Below the pieces are notes generated by a model, which worked only from the letters and a program-made list of their open reading frames with translations, was not told where the DNA came from and did no database searches. A DNA stretch of 64,000 nt from Kryptolebias marmoratus (taxonomy: Eukaryota; Chordata; Actinopteri; Cyprinodontiformes; Rivulidae): NCBI RefSeq assembly GCF_001649575.2, contig NC_051436.1, positions 10,245,154 to 10,309,153 on the forward strand. Direction: 5' to 3'. Position numbers and translations under genes: made by a program. Shown here in pieces: positions 1 to 12,900 of this stretch. Numbering within the stretch: the first letter of the stretch is position 1; each line of letters starts with the position of its first letter.

Positions 1-885
1 GAGTTTGTATGTAATGTATGAATATAATATACAAGTTTCACTTTTTAAATGGAATTACTGAAATCAATCTACTTTTTCATGATATTCTAATTTTATGACC
101 AGCACCTGTATTTAGGTTTTATTTAGCATTGATTCAGATTTTTGCAGGTGTTTAAAGGTATCAGATCTTCTCTCCTCTTCAAGGTCCAGGCAATTTGTAC
201 GGCACATTTCAGGAACAGGGCAACTCAAAGAGCTTTACATAAACAATTAAAACGATTGAGACAGTAGAACAATAAGGCGGTGGCTCAGGAGGTAAGGGTT
301 CGTCCTGTAACTGGAAGATTTCCGGTTTGAGACCCCGCTCTGTCCGTCTCAGCCAATGTGTCCTTGGGCAAGACGCTTCACCTGCCTTGTCTACTGGTGG
401 TGGTCAGAGGACTCGATGGCGCCGGTGTCATGGCCGCCTCACTTCTGTCAGCCCGCTCCAGGGCAGCTGTGGCTACAATGTAACTCACCACCATCAGTGG
501 ATGAATGTGTGAATGACTGAATGTAGTGTAAAAAGCTTTGGGGTCCTTGGACTAGATAAAGCGCTGTACAAGTGCAAGCCATTTACCGTATAGAAGGATT
601 AAAGTTTACAAAATTAAACATTACTGACCCTCAAAGAAAGAGCACAGTTTTTTGAAGGCCTTTGCAGCTATGAAACAGTTATTTTTTTATATGTTATGTT
701 AAAATGTTTTATATTTCCAGTATACTTTTCTATCATTTTGATTTTGAGTCAATTGGAAAAAAAAAACCTGTTACAATTTTCACTACTTAAACTGATATTA
801 CAGCTTCTAAACTGCTTAAATGTTAATCATTTCCCACAATGGTGAATTTTAGTTTAGCTCAAATCTTTTCTGTCTTTTTTCATAG
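1..885 (+). other. Intron of the dok7-like gene
   Basis: AT-rich intronic sequence upstream of the first exon in the window. It contains a SINE at 276-588. I see no other supportable exon. Confidence 0.5.
276..588 (+). repeat. tRNA-derived SINE
   Basis: Starts with a tRNA-like head carrying an A-box-like TGGCTCAGGAGG near 281 and a B-box-like GGTTTGAGACC at 324-334. A conserved teleost body follows (GTCCTTGGGCAAGAC) and a tail ending in AAAGCGCTGTACAAGTGCA. Pol III promoter layout and sequence style match tRNA-related fish SINEs. Confidence 0.7.
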
Positions 886-934
886 GGAACTCAATCAACT
901 CATTTAAGTTCTTCGGTAATACCAACCATACCAG
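886..934 (+). CDS. dok7: dok7-like exon a (first exon in window)
   Basis: A 49-nt exon preceded by a strong pyrimidine tract ending TTTCATAG and followed by GTAACG. It is open in the frame that joins exon b: 16 codons, Ser/Thr-rich (THLSSSV), with one base left over (phase 1). It starts in phase 0. Small and not recognised by similarity, so it is less certain than the following exons. Confidence 0.55.
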
Positions 935-3900
935 GTAACGATGATCTTCTAGAACATTTTCTTGCACTTTGCATGCTTTGCCCCTTCCGTGCATGAACAG
1001 AAGAATTGAAGCATGCTGTAAAGAAAAAAAACAAAACACAAAGAGCAGCCATACAATGTTTTATACACACACACACACACACACACCCTTGCAGTGAAGC
1101 AGCTTCTGCAGAGATCCCGGCCCTCTCCCGGACCCGCCGCCGAGCTGCCAGGAGCGAAGACGGGTGAGGAGTCGACGCTGCCAGAGACGGAGGAGAACAA
1201 ATTACTCGGCCTCTTATCTGATCTGCTCAGCTTTCCGATGGCAGGCAGGCAGCCCGAGGCGAGACCACACAGACCGAACCCGTACGAGTCAATGAGCCCC
1301 GCTTTGGGAAATGGGCTCCATTTGGCGCCGACCGGACCATTACAGGAGTCACAGCAAGACAAAAGAGCTGTCGTTTATGAGAACTGCCTGAAGTGTCGAG
1401 GGGAGCGCTGCCAACCCCCACCACAGGTCGTGCCTGCGAAAGCGTGCCGGAGCAGCAGGGACCTTTCCTCCTCTCGGCCCCTGCCAGCCGGACCGCACCT
1501 GAAGAGACGCTCAGGTCGTGAGGAAGAGCTTCTAGGAGATGCTGAAGGGCAGAGTGGCGAAGAGATAAATGGTTCAGAGGTGACTGAAGGTAAGAGACAC
1601 GTCTTCAACTGGCTACAGACCACATCTTGGTGTATTTTTTTTTTTACATCCGAGTCTCTAAGGTGGATCCTCTTTGTCCTCCTTCACCTCCTCTTCATCA
1701 GTAAAACGTCACTTTCTTCTGGCTTTTTTCCTTTTTCAATCAGATACTTGTTTACTGTCTGCACTGAGTGATGATTGCTTTTGTTGTGTTATTTATGCCT
1801 GAATGTGAACTAACTTTAAAGTTGAAGAAATTACCTAAGTTGCTTTAAGACACTTGGTTGGTTCAGATTTTTAAAACACCACCTCTAAAATGCTCCTAAC
1901 AACACTACTTTATGGTGTTCTGAGCTGTCCACTTGCAAAAGTCCACATAAAAAGTTTTTTTGTTGAACGTAACAGAACAAGAGTTGACACCATTCAGGGA
2001 CTAAAGCTGACAGCATCTGCAAATGATTTTTTTTGAGCCTTTTTCTCACTAGGCTGAGAGTGTTGGCAAATAACTGGAGACTCAAAATTGCAAGAAAATG
2101 TTAAAATTTACACTTGGAAGCACACTGATGTAGTACTTACGACACATGCGTACGTACGTAACTACAAATAAGATTTGACTTTCGCACAATGTTCCTGTGA
2201 ACTCCATGCAAATTTATTTTGTCACCATTTAGTCACAAAGTGGCTTTGAGGTATGTGTAATATACTAACTGGTTCATATTCACTTTTTAGGTTGTTGTAA
2301 AGTTGTATAACCATCATACACTATAAAGCTTTCATTTCTGAGTGTAAAACTACAGCTGTGCAGTTTTAGAGTATTTATTCGTGGAATACAGAAATCACTT
2401 GCAACAATATCAGATATGTTAAAAGAGAATAAAATAAAATAGAACCGAATCACCTAAATGAATAGCATTTATACAACAAAACAGATTTTCTTGCATGCCG
2501 TATTTTAACTAAAGTAGCTCTGCAGCACATTTTGTAACTGTTTAATAAATATTTCACACTAACTGCGTGCAACGCATTTGAAAAACAGCCTTTTTGTTGC
2601 CCTGGGAGTATTTTACATAATTATAAGTGTGTTTTTTTTCCTTCTAAATGCATGCAAAAGAACTGAATTTAAATTGCCAGCATAAAGAGATGCTGTTTGG
2701 TCGGCAGCGTAATTTTAGGCGCATGTCTCCCTTTGCAAGGGCTTTGAGAATTAATTGGTTGCACAATATTTCATTTGCTCAAAACGTAAATCAGGCTCAT
2801 GCCGACTTGGTTCTCAAAATTTTGTAAAGAAGACAAACAAGCAAACAAGTATTTCTGTGTTGCTGTGTTTAAGAGCAAACATCTGTATAGGTGACACCAA
2901 CTGTAGTGAAGAAAAATGAAATATTCAGTGTTTTTTAGGTGGGGGAAAAAAAGCACAATGTAGGATTAACTTTTCCTTTGGCTATTAACATAAACATTAT
3001 AAACATTACAGCTTGTTTTCATGGGTTTAGAAAATTCACCTTTAATTTTTCCCTCCTTCCAGACAAAAAACTTACTAAAGAGGAAAGACGGAGAGCCGAC
3101 CCCGCTTACGAGATCATGGAGAGTCGCGTGGCGGAGAGGAACTCCGAGGTAGGCCAGTAAAAAAACTCTCTAATCCGCTTTTTGCTATCAGCTGCTCACA
3201 CACTGACTGAATGACCCATTTTACACCAAGTTCAACTAAACTTTCAGTGGGAATGTCTTGATTTTGTGAGAATACCAGCTGAATACTGTTATGAAGAATA
3301 AATTGGAGCTTATGGAGGTCACTTGTTAAGAGGCTTTAGTTGTGCAGCTGGAAGTTAACACAAATAATATGTTGGGTCAGCTTGTGGAGTCAATTAGGAA
3401 TGTGGGGATTTGTTTTTGTTTATTTATTATTTTTTTGTGGTGTTCAGCTTTTAAAGAGCTGAAATTATGTTAACCACGATGTATTTCTTGGCCTTGTTTT
3501 ATTCTGCTTGCACACAATTTTTAAACAGGACAAAACCATTTTTATCACCTGCAGCTGATAGGGAGGCGCTGGACGCATTTTTTAGGGACTTTTTTTGTTG
3601 TTTTTGAAGATGTTTTCCTTCTGATCTGCTAGGTTTTCTCAGTTCAAACTGAAAGCTTTGAAACTGCACTGAGAACTCCCATGTTAATCGTTCTCCCTCC
3701 CCTCACTCCTGAGGGTCATTAAGGTTAACGTCTTCCCCAAACAAACACCAAAAGTTCAGTCCCGTTGTTGCAAGTGCTACAGTTTATAGAAGGCAAAATT
3801 GTAAACTTAGCCACAAACTCTCCATAAAAGGAACATTTCCCATCAAACTAATTAAATATTATAATTAAGGTTTGAACATTTTTCTTGATAGATACGTTGT

Positions 3901-6900
3901 TTTATTAAAAGTTGACGTAATATTCTGGCCAACTTCCTTTGAGGTCTACAACAAATGTTGAATAAGGGCTTGGTGTGTCCACAGATGTGCCTGATTTAAA
4001 ATCAGTTGTGTTTATGCTCAGGTGTGGATGATGCTGGGAATTAAAAAAATGGCAAAAAGAAATTGGTCTCAGTAATCGGCCAACTTGCCTTTGTTTTGAA
4101 AATTCTATTTTTGATCATATCATTGATAATTCATTGAAAGATTTTACGTTTTTTGTTTGTTTTTTATAATCACAATAAATGTTGTTGTTTCCAAGTAAAT
4201 ACAGAGTGAAATGATTAAATATAGAGTTAAATGACTGTCTTAATTCCAGGTTTTTTGTCAGTCTTTACTGGATCACTAGGTCTGTATGTGCAGAGTAGAT
4301 CTAAATAAATGTTTGTTGTTATTTTCCAGTGTAGAGAATTAAAAAGAGTAGAATAGAAACTAACATTTCAGATACTATTTTCAAGCATAGACCTTTGGTT
4401 GTAATGGTGGTTATATGAAAAAAAAAAACATCTTTAGCTCAGTGCAGGCTTCTCCCCGAGAGTGAAATCAAAATGGCTGTGCTCCAGGAGCAATTTTCAC
4501 AGCACAGTTGCTGTTAGGAATCGGAAATTACTACAATCTGAGAGACACGGTCATCCTTCCATAATGATGAGGCGCTGCAGACGAAGTTCTCAGTTAAACC
4601 TTGAATATTAACTCCGTCTATAAATACTCCTGATGTTTCCACCGGGCTGCGGACTAGAAAATCATCCTTAAGCTTATGTAATAAACTTGTGTGCTCCGCG
4701 CAGCCACTCGTTGCAAATTATTTTCAGCGGTGCTCACTTATTTGTTTTTAATTTTTTGTTGTTGCTGTTTTTCAGCCAGAGGAAAAAAGCAAATATGAGT
4801 TAATGGGCAGCTGTGGCCAGCAGAGGTTCCTTCAGGAGGCCGAAGGTGAGTGAGACCCGAACCCTGCAGGCAGCATGACCCCGTAGGTTTTCATCTGTTG
4901 TTGTCCAAACGTTTGCAAACCGCACCTGTTCGCTGTTTTGTAGCGATTTCAAGTGCCCCGAACGATTTCAGTGGTTCATTGCTCAGGCTCCTTAATATAA
5001 CTCAGGTCCACTTACAGAAAGCGAATTAAATTGATGAGTCAGGCACTTGAATCAGAATTGCTTTTAAACCTGTTGCTCGGTTCACAGGAACTGAAATAAA
5101 TCCATGAAATATTTCAGTCTGTAAAGGCAGGAGAGAGAGAAAAATCTCAGAGGAGTTTAAAACATCCACATCTCATCTTGAGCTTCACTTTACTCAGAGA
5201 AAAGGGAAAAAGTCTGTCCTGTAGAGAGGACAGAGCCCAGATACACAACATAAATCACACAGCAGCTGTCAGTTCGAACACCGGAAATCTGCTAAATGAA
5301 AGTTAAAATAACAAATCTGTTTAAATAAAAACTTACACTGAGTTGGGGTGACCAATGAAAAGTTTCACAGCAGCAAGATAACACCATGTACCTGAACACT
5401 GTTGTAGGTTTCAGAGTATATGGTGTTTCTACTTTTTTAACAATATATTTTTAAGGGAACCATTGCAGCTACTGCCTGAAAAACACTTTATTTTCTTCTA
5501 TAAGGGTCAAAAGTAATAATTTTGACTCATTTTGATGTATAAGCTGTATAAGAAGTATAAAGAGAATTAAGATAAAAAAAACGTTAAAGCTGACGCCAGG
5601 GGCGCATCATGGTCGCCATGCTAACCACGGACCTACGTCTGTCACTCCCTGGCGGCGCTCTTGAAAGAGTCAGGCAGAAGTGCAGAGCAGAACGAATCCT
5701 GAACAGTAAGTATCAGGATATATCTGGTCTTCACACGTGTTGATGTTTATGTTTCTTCAGAGTTTTTTTTTTTTTGCATGATACATTAAAACGAGCCTTC
5801 AACAACAGTTTTGAAGAGAGAATTCTGAGCTCAAAAACAGTGGAAGTCATGTTTTTTTTTTGGGATGTGCGCTCTCTGCATTCTGGGAGCATTTAAGTGA
5901 CATCCATAAATCTTACGGCAGTGAGAGACACACTGGCTGAAAGAAGGCGAAAACGCCTACGTTTCCGTTCCAGATCTTTACAGGAAGTGGAGCTTGAAGT
6001 AGAGAGCCGCTGCTGCGCCTAAACGAGTCGGCCGAGGTGGTTTGGGCATCTGATTAGGTTCCCTCCAGGGTGTCTTCCTCCGGTGGTTTTCTGCAGGGAG
6101 GAGACCCCGGGGCGGACGCAGAACGCTGAAGGATTATACTGTTTATCCTCTCTGATCTCTGGATCCCCCAGGAGGAGCTGGAGAGCGGGATTCCCTCCTA
6201 AACCTGGTGCCTCAGGCACCAAACCATGGTTCAACGGAAGAAAAAAGATGGCTGGATAATGCCGCCCTTCACTGTTTTGATAATTTTCAGATTTATTTGA
6301 CTATACCAGCTAACAATCAGGCCTTGCTAACTGGTCTTAGTGATATAAAGAAGGAATGGAGATAAACTGATTTGCCTCCTATTAACTACGTTTCTCAAAA
6401 GCAGCTTTCTTTTCACTTTCCACAGTCATGGTCGCACCATTTACAAAATCCTATTTATTACAGATACACCTGGGAGAGCGAGATTCTTCCAGGAAGTAGT
6501 GGCAGGTTTGTGACTTTTATTTTTAGTCCATCCGAAACCAGAAACGGAGATCGGTGCTCAGGGTGATTCAGAAACGGGGTCCGTCCATCTGCGCCATCGT
6601 GAGTCACTCTTATTTCATCTGTCCTAAAACTTCAGAAAAATCTGGCTTTAAGTGGTTTTGGCTTAGTTTTAATCCTTCATCTTGTGAGAGAGAGCTTTAC
6701 ATCCTATTTTATAACACAAACGTTCCACAGGAAATAAGATTTAAGTCCAAAATGTCTTCAGATTTATATGGTTTGGTTGAAAATGCTCACAGAAGCAAGT
6801 TCAAAATACTCACCTGCTTAATGGAGCTTTCAGAGTAAATGTTAGTCGCCATGTTGTTGGATGGTATTTTTCAATACCTCTGGGCTGACTGACATGTTCT

Positions 6901-9900
6901 GATGCTTTCTACAATAATTCTGTCAACAAAGTGGCGTCAGCTTAAAGGAAATAGTTCAGTTCTTATGGGTGATCGAGTAACAACCTTCAGAAAGTATGTA
7001 ACTCTACCAGCTGGTTAATTCTTCGAACTCAGTTTAATTCAAGATGTTCCCAACGACAAATCAACCCTAGCCATATTGAAATACTCTAACCCTGTCAGTT
7101 TTCCAAACTTTGAGCTACGCTTTGGTGTGGTATTAGCTGAGACTGATCTTTAACGCGTACTCTGAGCGCTGAACGACTGCGCAAGATTTTAGGCTTTTAA
7201 ACGAATATGTTGTACGATCGGTTAGTGCTTGGAGTACGTGTTTGGTATCAGTTTCGGCTAGCACAACACCGAATTTGAGCTCATTGTCTCAAAAATTGGG
7301 CTCTCTAAGGTGGATTAGCTGTGGTGGCCATCTTAAATTGGGTTGACTCTAAGAAGTGAATCAGTTGTAGATTTACATCTAATGATTACGTGTTCAGAGT
7401 TTCATAGAAATCCATGCTGTGGTTCATGAGGTGTTTTGCTAACAGACAATCCAAGCACACGCACAGTTTTTGTGTGAATCCATTAATATCATTCGGAGTA
7501 TGCCATCTCCTGTTTTCAGCGTGCAGTTAAGGGCCCCCTGTTAATTTCTTCATCTGCATTTTATGTAACACCACAAACGTCGGTTGCATAACTGCCACTT
7601 GTGTAGGGAAAGCAGATGTGCGACCACATGGAGTGCAGCGATGTGCAGCGGGGCTCCTGATGTGAGGTGAGAGGACAGTTGTCAGGGGACGTTTGGCCAC
7701 TTAAGCATCCCACACCCGCATGCCCCCAGTCTAATGCGAACGCTCTCTACGAAGCCCCGGCAGCTGTCGCAGTCTGTCACCAGACCCATCAGTCATGTTC
7801 GCGCACCTTCACACATGCCGCTCGGCTTCCATTTCATTTTTCCCCATTATCCTGCCTCAGCAGGCAGTTAATGGGCAAGGATGTGCAGGAGGTGGTCAGA
7901 CCCGGTGGCGCAGGTTTGCACGAGGGAGCAGGAAAGTAGGAATGGTTTATTTGATTAAAAATGGAACGTTTCACATATTGGTTAAAACAGTCAAAAACTT
8001 TTCGAACTTATTGAATCAATAAGTGGGTGTATGTGTCATGAGGGGTGGAGAAGGAAGTGAACCCAGAATGCAGACTCATCATAAAAAAAACTAATTATTA
8101 AACTAAAGAATAAACAAAAAGGCTGATGTGGCAGCAAAAATTAAACAAAACAACATCCAAATGGGGCGAGACAAAGCAGGACAAGAAACGAGACAAGAGC
8201 TGAGGGACAAGAAGCACCAACAGAGAGCTAGAGACAATGAACCAGTGAGGAAGGGGAGAAAGTGCCCAGGTTTTAAAGCTGAGGGTAGTTAGGGGAAGTG
8301 GGCACAGGTGAGTGATTACAATTAGCAACAGGTGGAGATGGGCGTGGCAGGAAGACAAGAGATAAACAGAGGAGAAGTGAATGATGACAGAACACAAGAG
8401 GCAGAAACAATACAAAGACAAAACACAAAAACAATAACCCCAAACACAAAAGAAATCACAAATAAAAAACAAAACAAAACCAAAATCCTGACAGTATGTA
8501 TATATTTGATCCTGGATGTGAGACTTTGAGCCTGTGTGGATTAGAGAAAATCTCATGATTTTCAGATAGAATGAACCAATGAAACATGACAGTCATTTTG
8601 TCTGAAATAAGTATGGATCACACACACACACACACACACAAAAAATTGGAAAAGGTTAGAGAAACACTATGAGGATTTATCCTGCAGTGTTATCTTGTCT
8701 CAGAACTCCCAGAGAGTCCAGAAGTGCAAAGTGCTAAAAGGGACACCCGTGAAGAAGGTTATAAAGAAGGTGGACACAACTCAGGAGAAAAAAAACAACA
8801 CACTCTGAATATTTCAGGCACTGCGTATTACCAAAGGACTTTGAAAGTATGCAGTGCACAGAGATCAGAGATTTACTTTATGTTTTCACAAACCGTGGCT
8901 CCTGTGGCTTTACGTTTTCCTCTCCATCCTGAATCTTACAATGAAGATGGAAACCCTGCCAAACCCCGGAGACAAACCTATCACTGAATCCATGTTCTCG
9001 CTGTGAGGCTGTTGACTCTGGGAGTTCGGGTCACTGAGCACCTGCAGGTTTTGCCTCTTCCATCTCCCCCTTGAGGCTCTGCACACTATATTATAAAAAA
9101 ACAACAACAACAAAAAAAAACAACCCCGCAGCCATTGTGCTGAGGGCAAACCCACTGTTATAATGACTACCATTAAAAAAACGCCACACTTCTGCAAGGT
9201 CTGGTTGCTGTCTGATCAATTAGGTTAGACGTTGCCAAAGGCTGTAGCCACAGAGATTCGACTGGCGTCTAATGGCCTCTCACTGATTGTAAGTAAGTCC
9301 CCCGGGGTTGATGCTTCTGAGCTGTGGGTAATGGCCGCTGCTTGCTGCCATTTAGGAGCAGTCAGAGAAAGAAAAGGTTTCACCTGCTACTTTGAGAAAT
9401 CTCCTCTTCTCTCTAGACAAGATTTCCTTGACAATGGACTTAAAAGTACAGCTGGAGCAATAGAGAGAAATGCAAGTTTATGAAACGCTACAAGGTCTGT
9501 GCAGATATTAAGGAGCACATATTATGCTCTTTGCACGTTTATGCTAGTATATTTAAATGATGCTGCATATTTGTGTCCAGAAATTCCATTTTCTTTCTTA
9601 CATTTTTAGCAAAATCTTGTCAGGTTATTTCTAAAACGGTGCGTTTTAGCCCGTTTCTTGAAACGCTTTTCTTAGGAAGCCCAAGTCTGCTCTGATTGGT
9701 CGAATAGAGATAAAGAAATCCAGGACAGCTGCTAATTCTTTACCTTAGGTAAGCCAGATTAGCATCGGTTCAGGCTATATTTGCATGTAGCTTACGGTTT
9801 TCTCTCATTTCATCATTGCAGATACTGAGATTCAAAAGGCATTGTATGATATCGAGCCATTATGCGAGCTTGTGCACAAATTGTACGTTTGTTTAGAGAG

Positions 9901-12900
9901 TTTGCCGAAGAGACTCCAGTCTTTACAGCATTTCTGAACTTGTCTCTGTATTTCCTTGTTCTGCTTGGCCTTTATGCTCAAAATGGATCCAGCCGCCTTA
10001 CCGTTAAAAGCCATCCATCAAGCGCCATAAATTACACGGACAAGGCACTTTAGGCAACACGGCGGCTATAATTTGTGTTTCTGACAGGAGAGGCTGCTCA
10101 GTTGAAACGTTCAAGGGAACATTTGGTTTGTTTAACAGCTTATTGTCCTTCTGACTGAATGAATTAAGCTGCTTTTATTCAGCAAGAGAATAAAATTATG
10201 TTCTGACCAATGATCGGAACCTTAGTTTTATCAGACCATGAACAGTCTACAAAAACCTGGATGTTGGGTATAAACTGAGCAGCATATTGGCAGAACAGAT
10301 AAAATGGCTTGACGGTGTAATTAAAAGGGACAATAGTTGTTTTTCAGATTTCCTAATTATGTGTAATTAGTCTCTGGGGCTAAAGGTCGGTGAAATGGGA
10401 AACTGTGTCCCGCTACAACTGCAGCTCATTTAGTCGCTTCGGTGCTGAACAGCGAACAGTGTTGTCAGACGTCTGTATTTAAATGAAAATAACATTAGTC
10501 TGTAGTTAAGTGGCGAAGTCTCGAGAGCCTCTCAGCCTAGAGGGGAGTCTAGCTTTTGATTAAGTTTATGATGACAAATTGACTGCGGCCGCGGCGTTCC
10601 ATTAACATGACGTTTTTCATTAAAGCAGAAGTCCCTGGCAATGCGCGGCGTAACGAACCTAAACACGGATATCCTGCTCTATTATGTGTTTTTAATCTGA
10701 AGGAAGTTGGATGATGAAGGTGTGACAGAGATTCAGCTGCACAGGCAGGAATAATCCAGTCCCGGTTCTAATTTATTCAAGAGATTTTGATTTAAAAAAA
10801 CAAAACAAAACAAGTAGCACCTTTTGTGTGAAAGCGATTGTTCAAATATTTTGAAGAAAGATTATTACAACCTCAGTTTGGAGAGACAGAGTTTAATTCT
10901 GACTGGATTGATGAGCTAATGGCTAGTCTGAGACCACAATGGGTTGCAGTTGTCTTAAAAAAAGTTTATTCTTTAACATTTCAGAGATTTATGTAATCCC
11001 CATTTTATAAACCTTTGCATTGCTGTTAGTTTTACATAACATTGGTAGTTTTGTACAATTTTATGGTTATGGAAAAAAAGGGGGGAGGATATGGCAGCTA
11101 GTTGTAGCACTTTCTGTTCAGCCTGAGGCACTTCCCGCAGGAATATCATAGTTCTCCTGGAATAACTACGCAATGTGAAATTGTTATTGTTGTTTTAAAA
11201 CGGCAGCAGACCCCTTTGATGTGGCATTAGCTCATCAGTTTGCCCTTACAGGTAAAACAAATGAATTTACCATGTTTTCACATGTATATGTGGAAAACCA
11301 CGAGACCACCTAGGATCACACGAACATGCTTAAAATAAAAATAAGAAATCACAGGTGAGATGATGTTCTTTTCCTCATGAAAAGTTCATCTGGTTCGTCT
11401 TCACCCGTGGTCAGAATTAAACTCTATTTCTCCAAACCGAGGCCGTTCAAAGACCTATCCACAACAGGTAGGATATTATTTGCTCACAAAAGCTCCAGTT
11501 GAAAAGATCCAGACTGTCGCTGGAAACGTTTTGACCTTAGTTTCGCTCCTGCGTTTTCAGGGCTCCCGATCGCTTCCCCTCCAGAGGCTCCGCTGCCTGA
11601 AAAACCCCGGAGTGACAGCGTGACGTACGTGAATATTCCCATCAGTCCCACGTCGAAGAAGCAGCTCAACTACATGGAGCTGGAGCTGCAGGAGCTGGCG
11701 CACAGCGGCAGGGGGACGGTCGCACAGCTGCCTGCTCAGAGTAAGGATGCGCCGAACGAGAGACCTCATCTCCTCAAGGACCAGGATTGGAGACCACTGA
11801 TCAAGCAGATTTAATGGGGGAGCTGCTGTAGAACAAGATGCCTCAAACATTATTGCTGACATTAAATATATAGTGTTTTTGAATCACCTAAACTTTATTT
11901 CCATTCATCAAACGTTAAGTTTTTAAGCGTCTTTGACTGAAAGAACTGTACACTCAGTCCTCGTTAAAGATTCAAATGATGTACTTTTGCCACTTTATAC
12001 ATCATAAACTACTTTGTGCTGTTTATTCATATCCCCATCAGTAAAGCAGAAGCTTTTAGCTTTAATAAATCAGATGCAAGCACAAGTTTAACTTTAATTC
12101 AGCCGATGACCTCAGCGGTGCCCTCATGTTCTTGTTCTCGCCGAGCACAAGGCTTTCCCGTCTCCGTTCTGAATCAAGCTGCATTGTAGCAACAATAATT
12201 CAGCCCGTCAGTATCTAGCAAGGGTAAAAGAAGTCATTGTGGATACATGAATCATCAGTAATTGAATTCCACCCCGTCATCGTTACAGAAATCACTGGCA
12301 GACATCTGAGACGATTACTGAAAAGACATCTGAGTCCTTGTCATCGGAGACGAGGTGGCGAGCTTTTAATTGACTGACAGGTCAACTATTAGCATCACTG
12401 CTTTGAGGAGTCGGAGAAGTATTTGAGAGCTGAGGTTAATGTCTCATGTCAGCTTTACGGTTTATATTCCGGCCTTATTAATCTGTCACCTGGGAGGATG
12501 GAGTGGGGAGGTCACAGGGTTCTCAGATCACAGCTGTGGATTCACCCAGTCTTAATAGGATCCTCCTCTTGCTGATGTGTCGTGAGGAGCCGGGTTTGAT
12601 TTACTCAACTCGGGGAAGCTGAAACGAACGCAGATAGGAGACGTTTCGTGAATAAATACTGACATTGGCTGGATTTAGACACGTGAAGGTACAGGAAGTT
12701 ATGGCGTCGTGGAACATGGCAGGTCGAAAGGCTTTAGGACCCAAATGACCAGAGATAAAACCTCCCTTCAATAAAATATTAAAGTATCATTACTTGAAAC
12801 ACAGGCAATTACATGATCGACGACTTCTCGTGGCGACAGACGATCATAAAAATTCGAACTGAAGGTCCTGCAGAGGCGAACGAGACAACAGGAACTAGAC

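Noticed and set aside
1590..1771. Extension of exon b open frame past the donor
   Set aside because: Composition turns AT-rich and hydrophobic exactly at GTAAGA, and the next exon joins in phase, so this is intron read-through.
5610..5705. Possible exon with donor-like CAG/TAAGTA in a dok7-like intron
   Set aside because: It falls in a dispersed repeat family, the real exons join in phase without it, and the donor lacks the G before TAAG in the proper exon frame.
8098..8556. Minus-strand open frame of 152 codons with hydrophobic character
   Set aside because: It lies almost wholly within a solo-LTR-like element. Similar frames appear in the other copies because of the C/T-rich strand.
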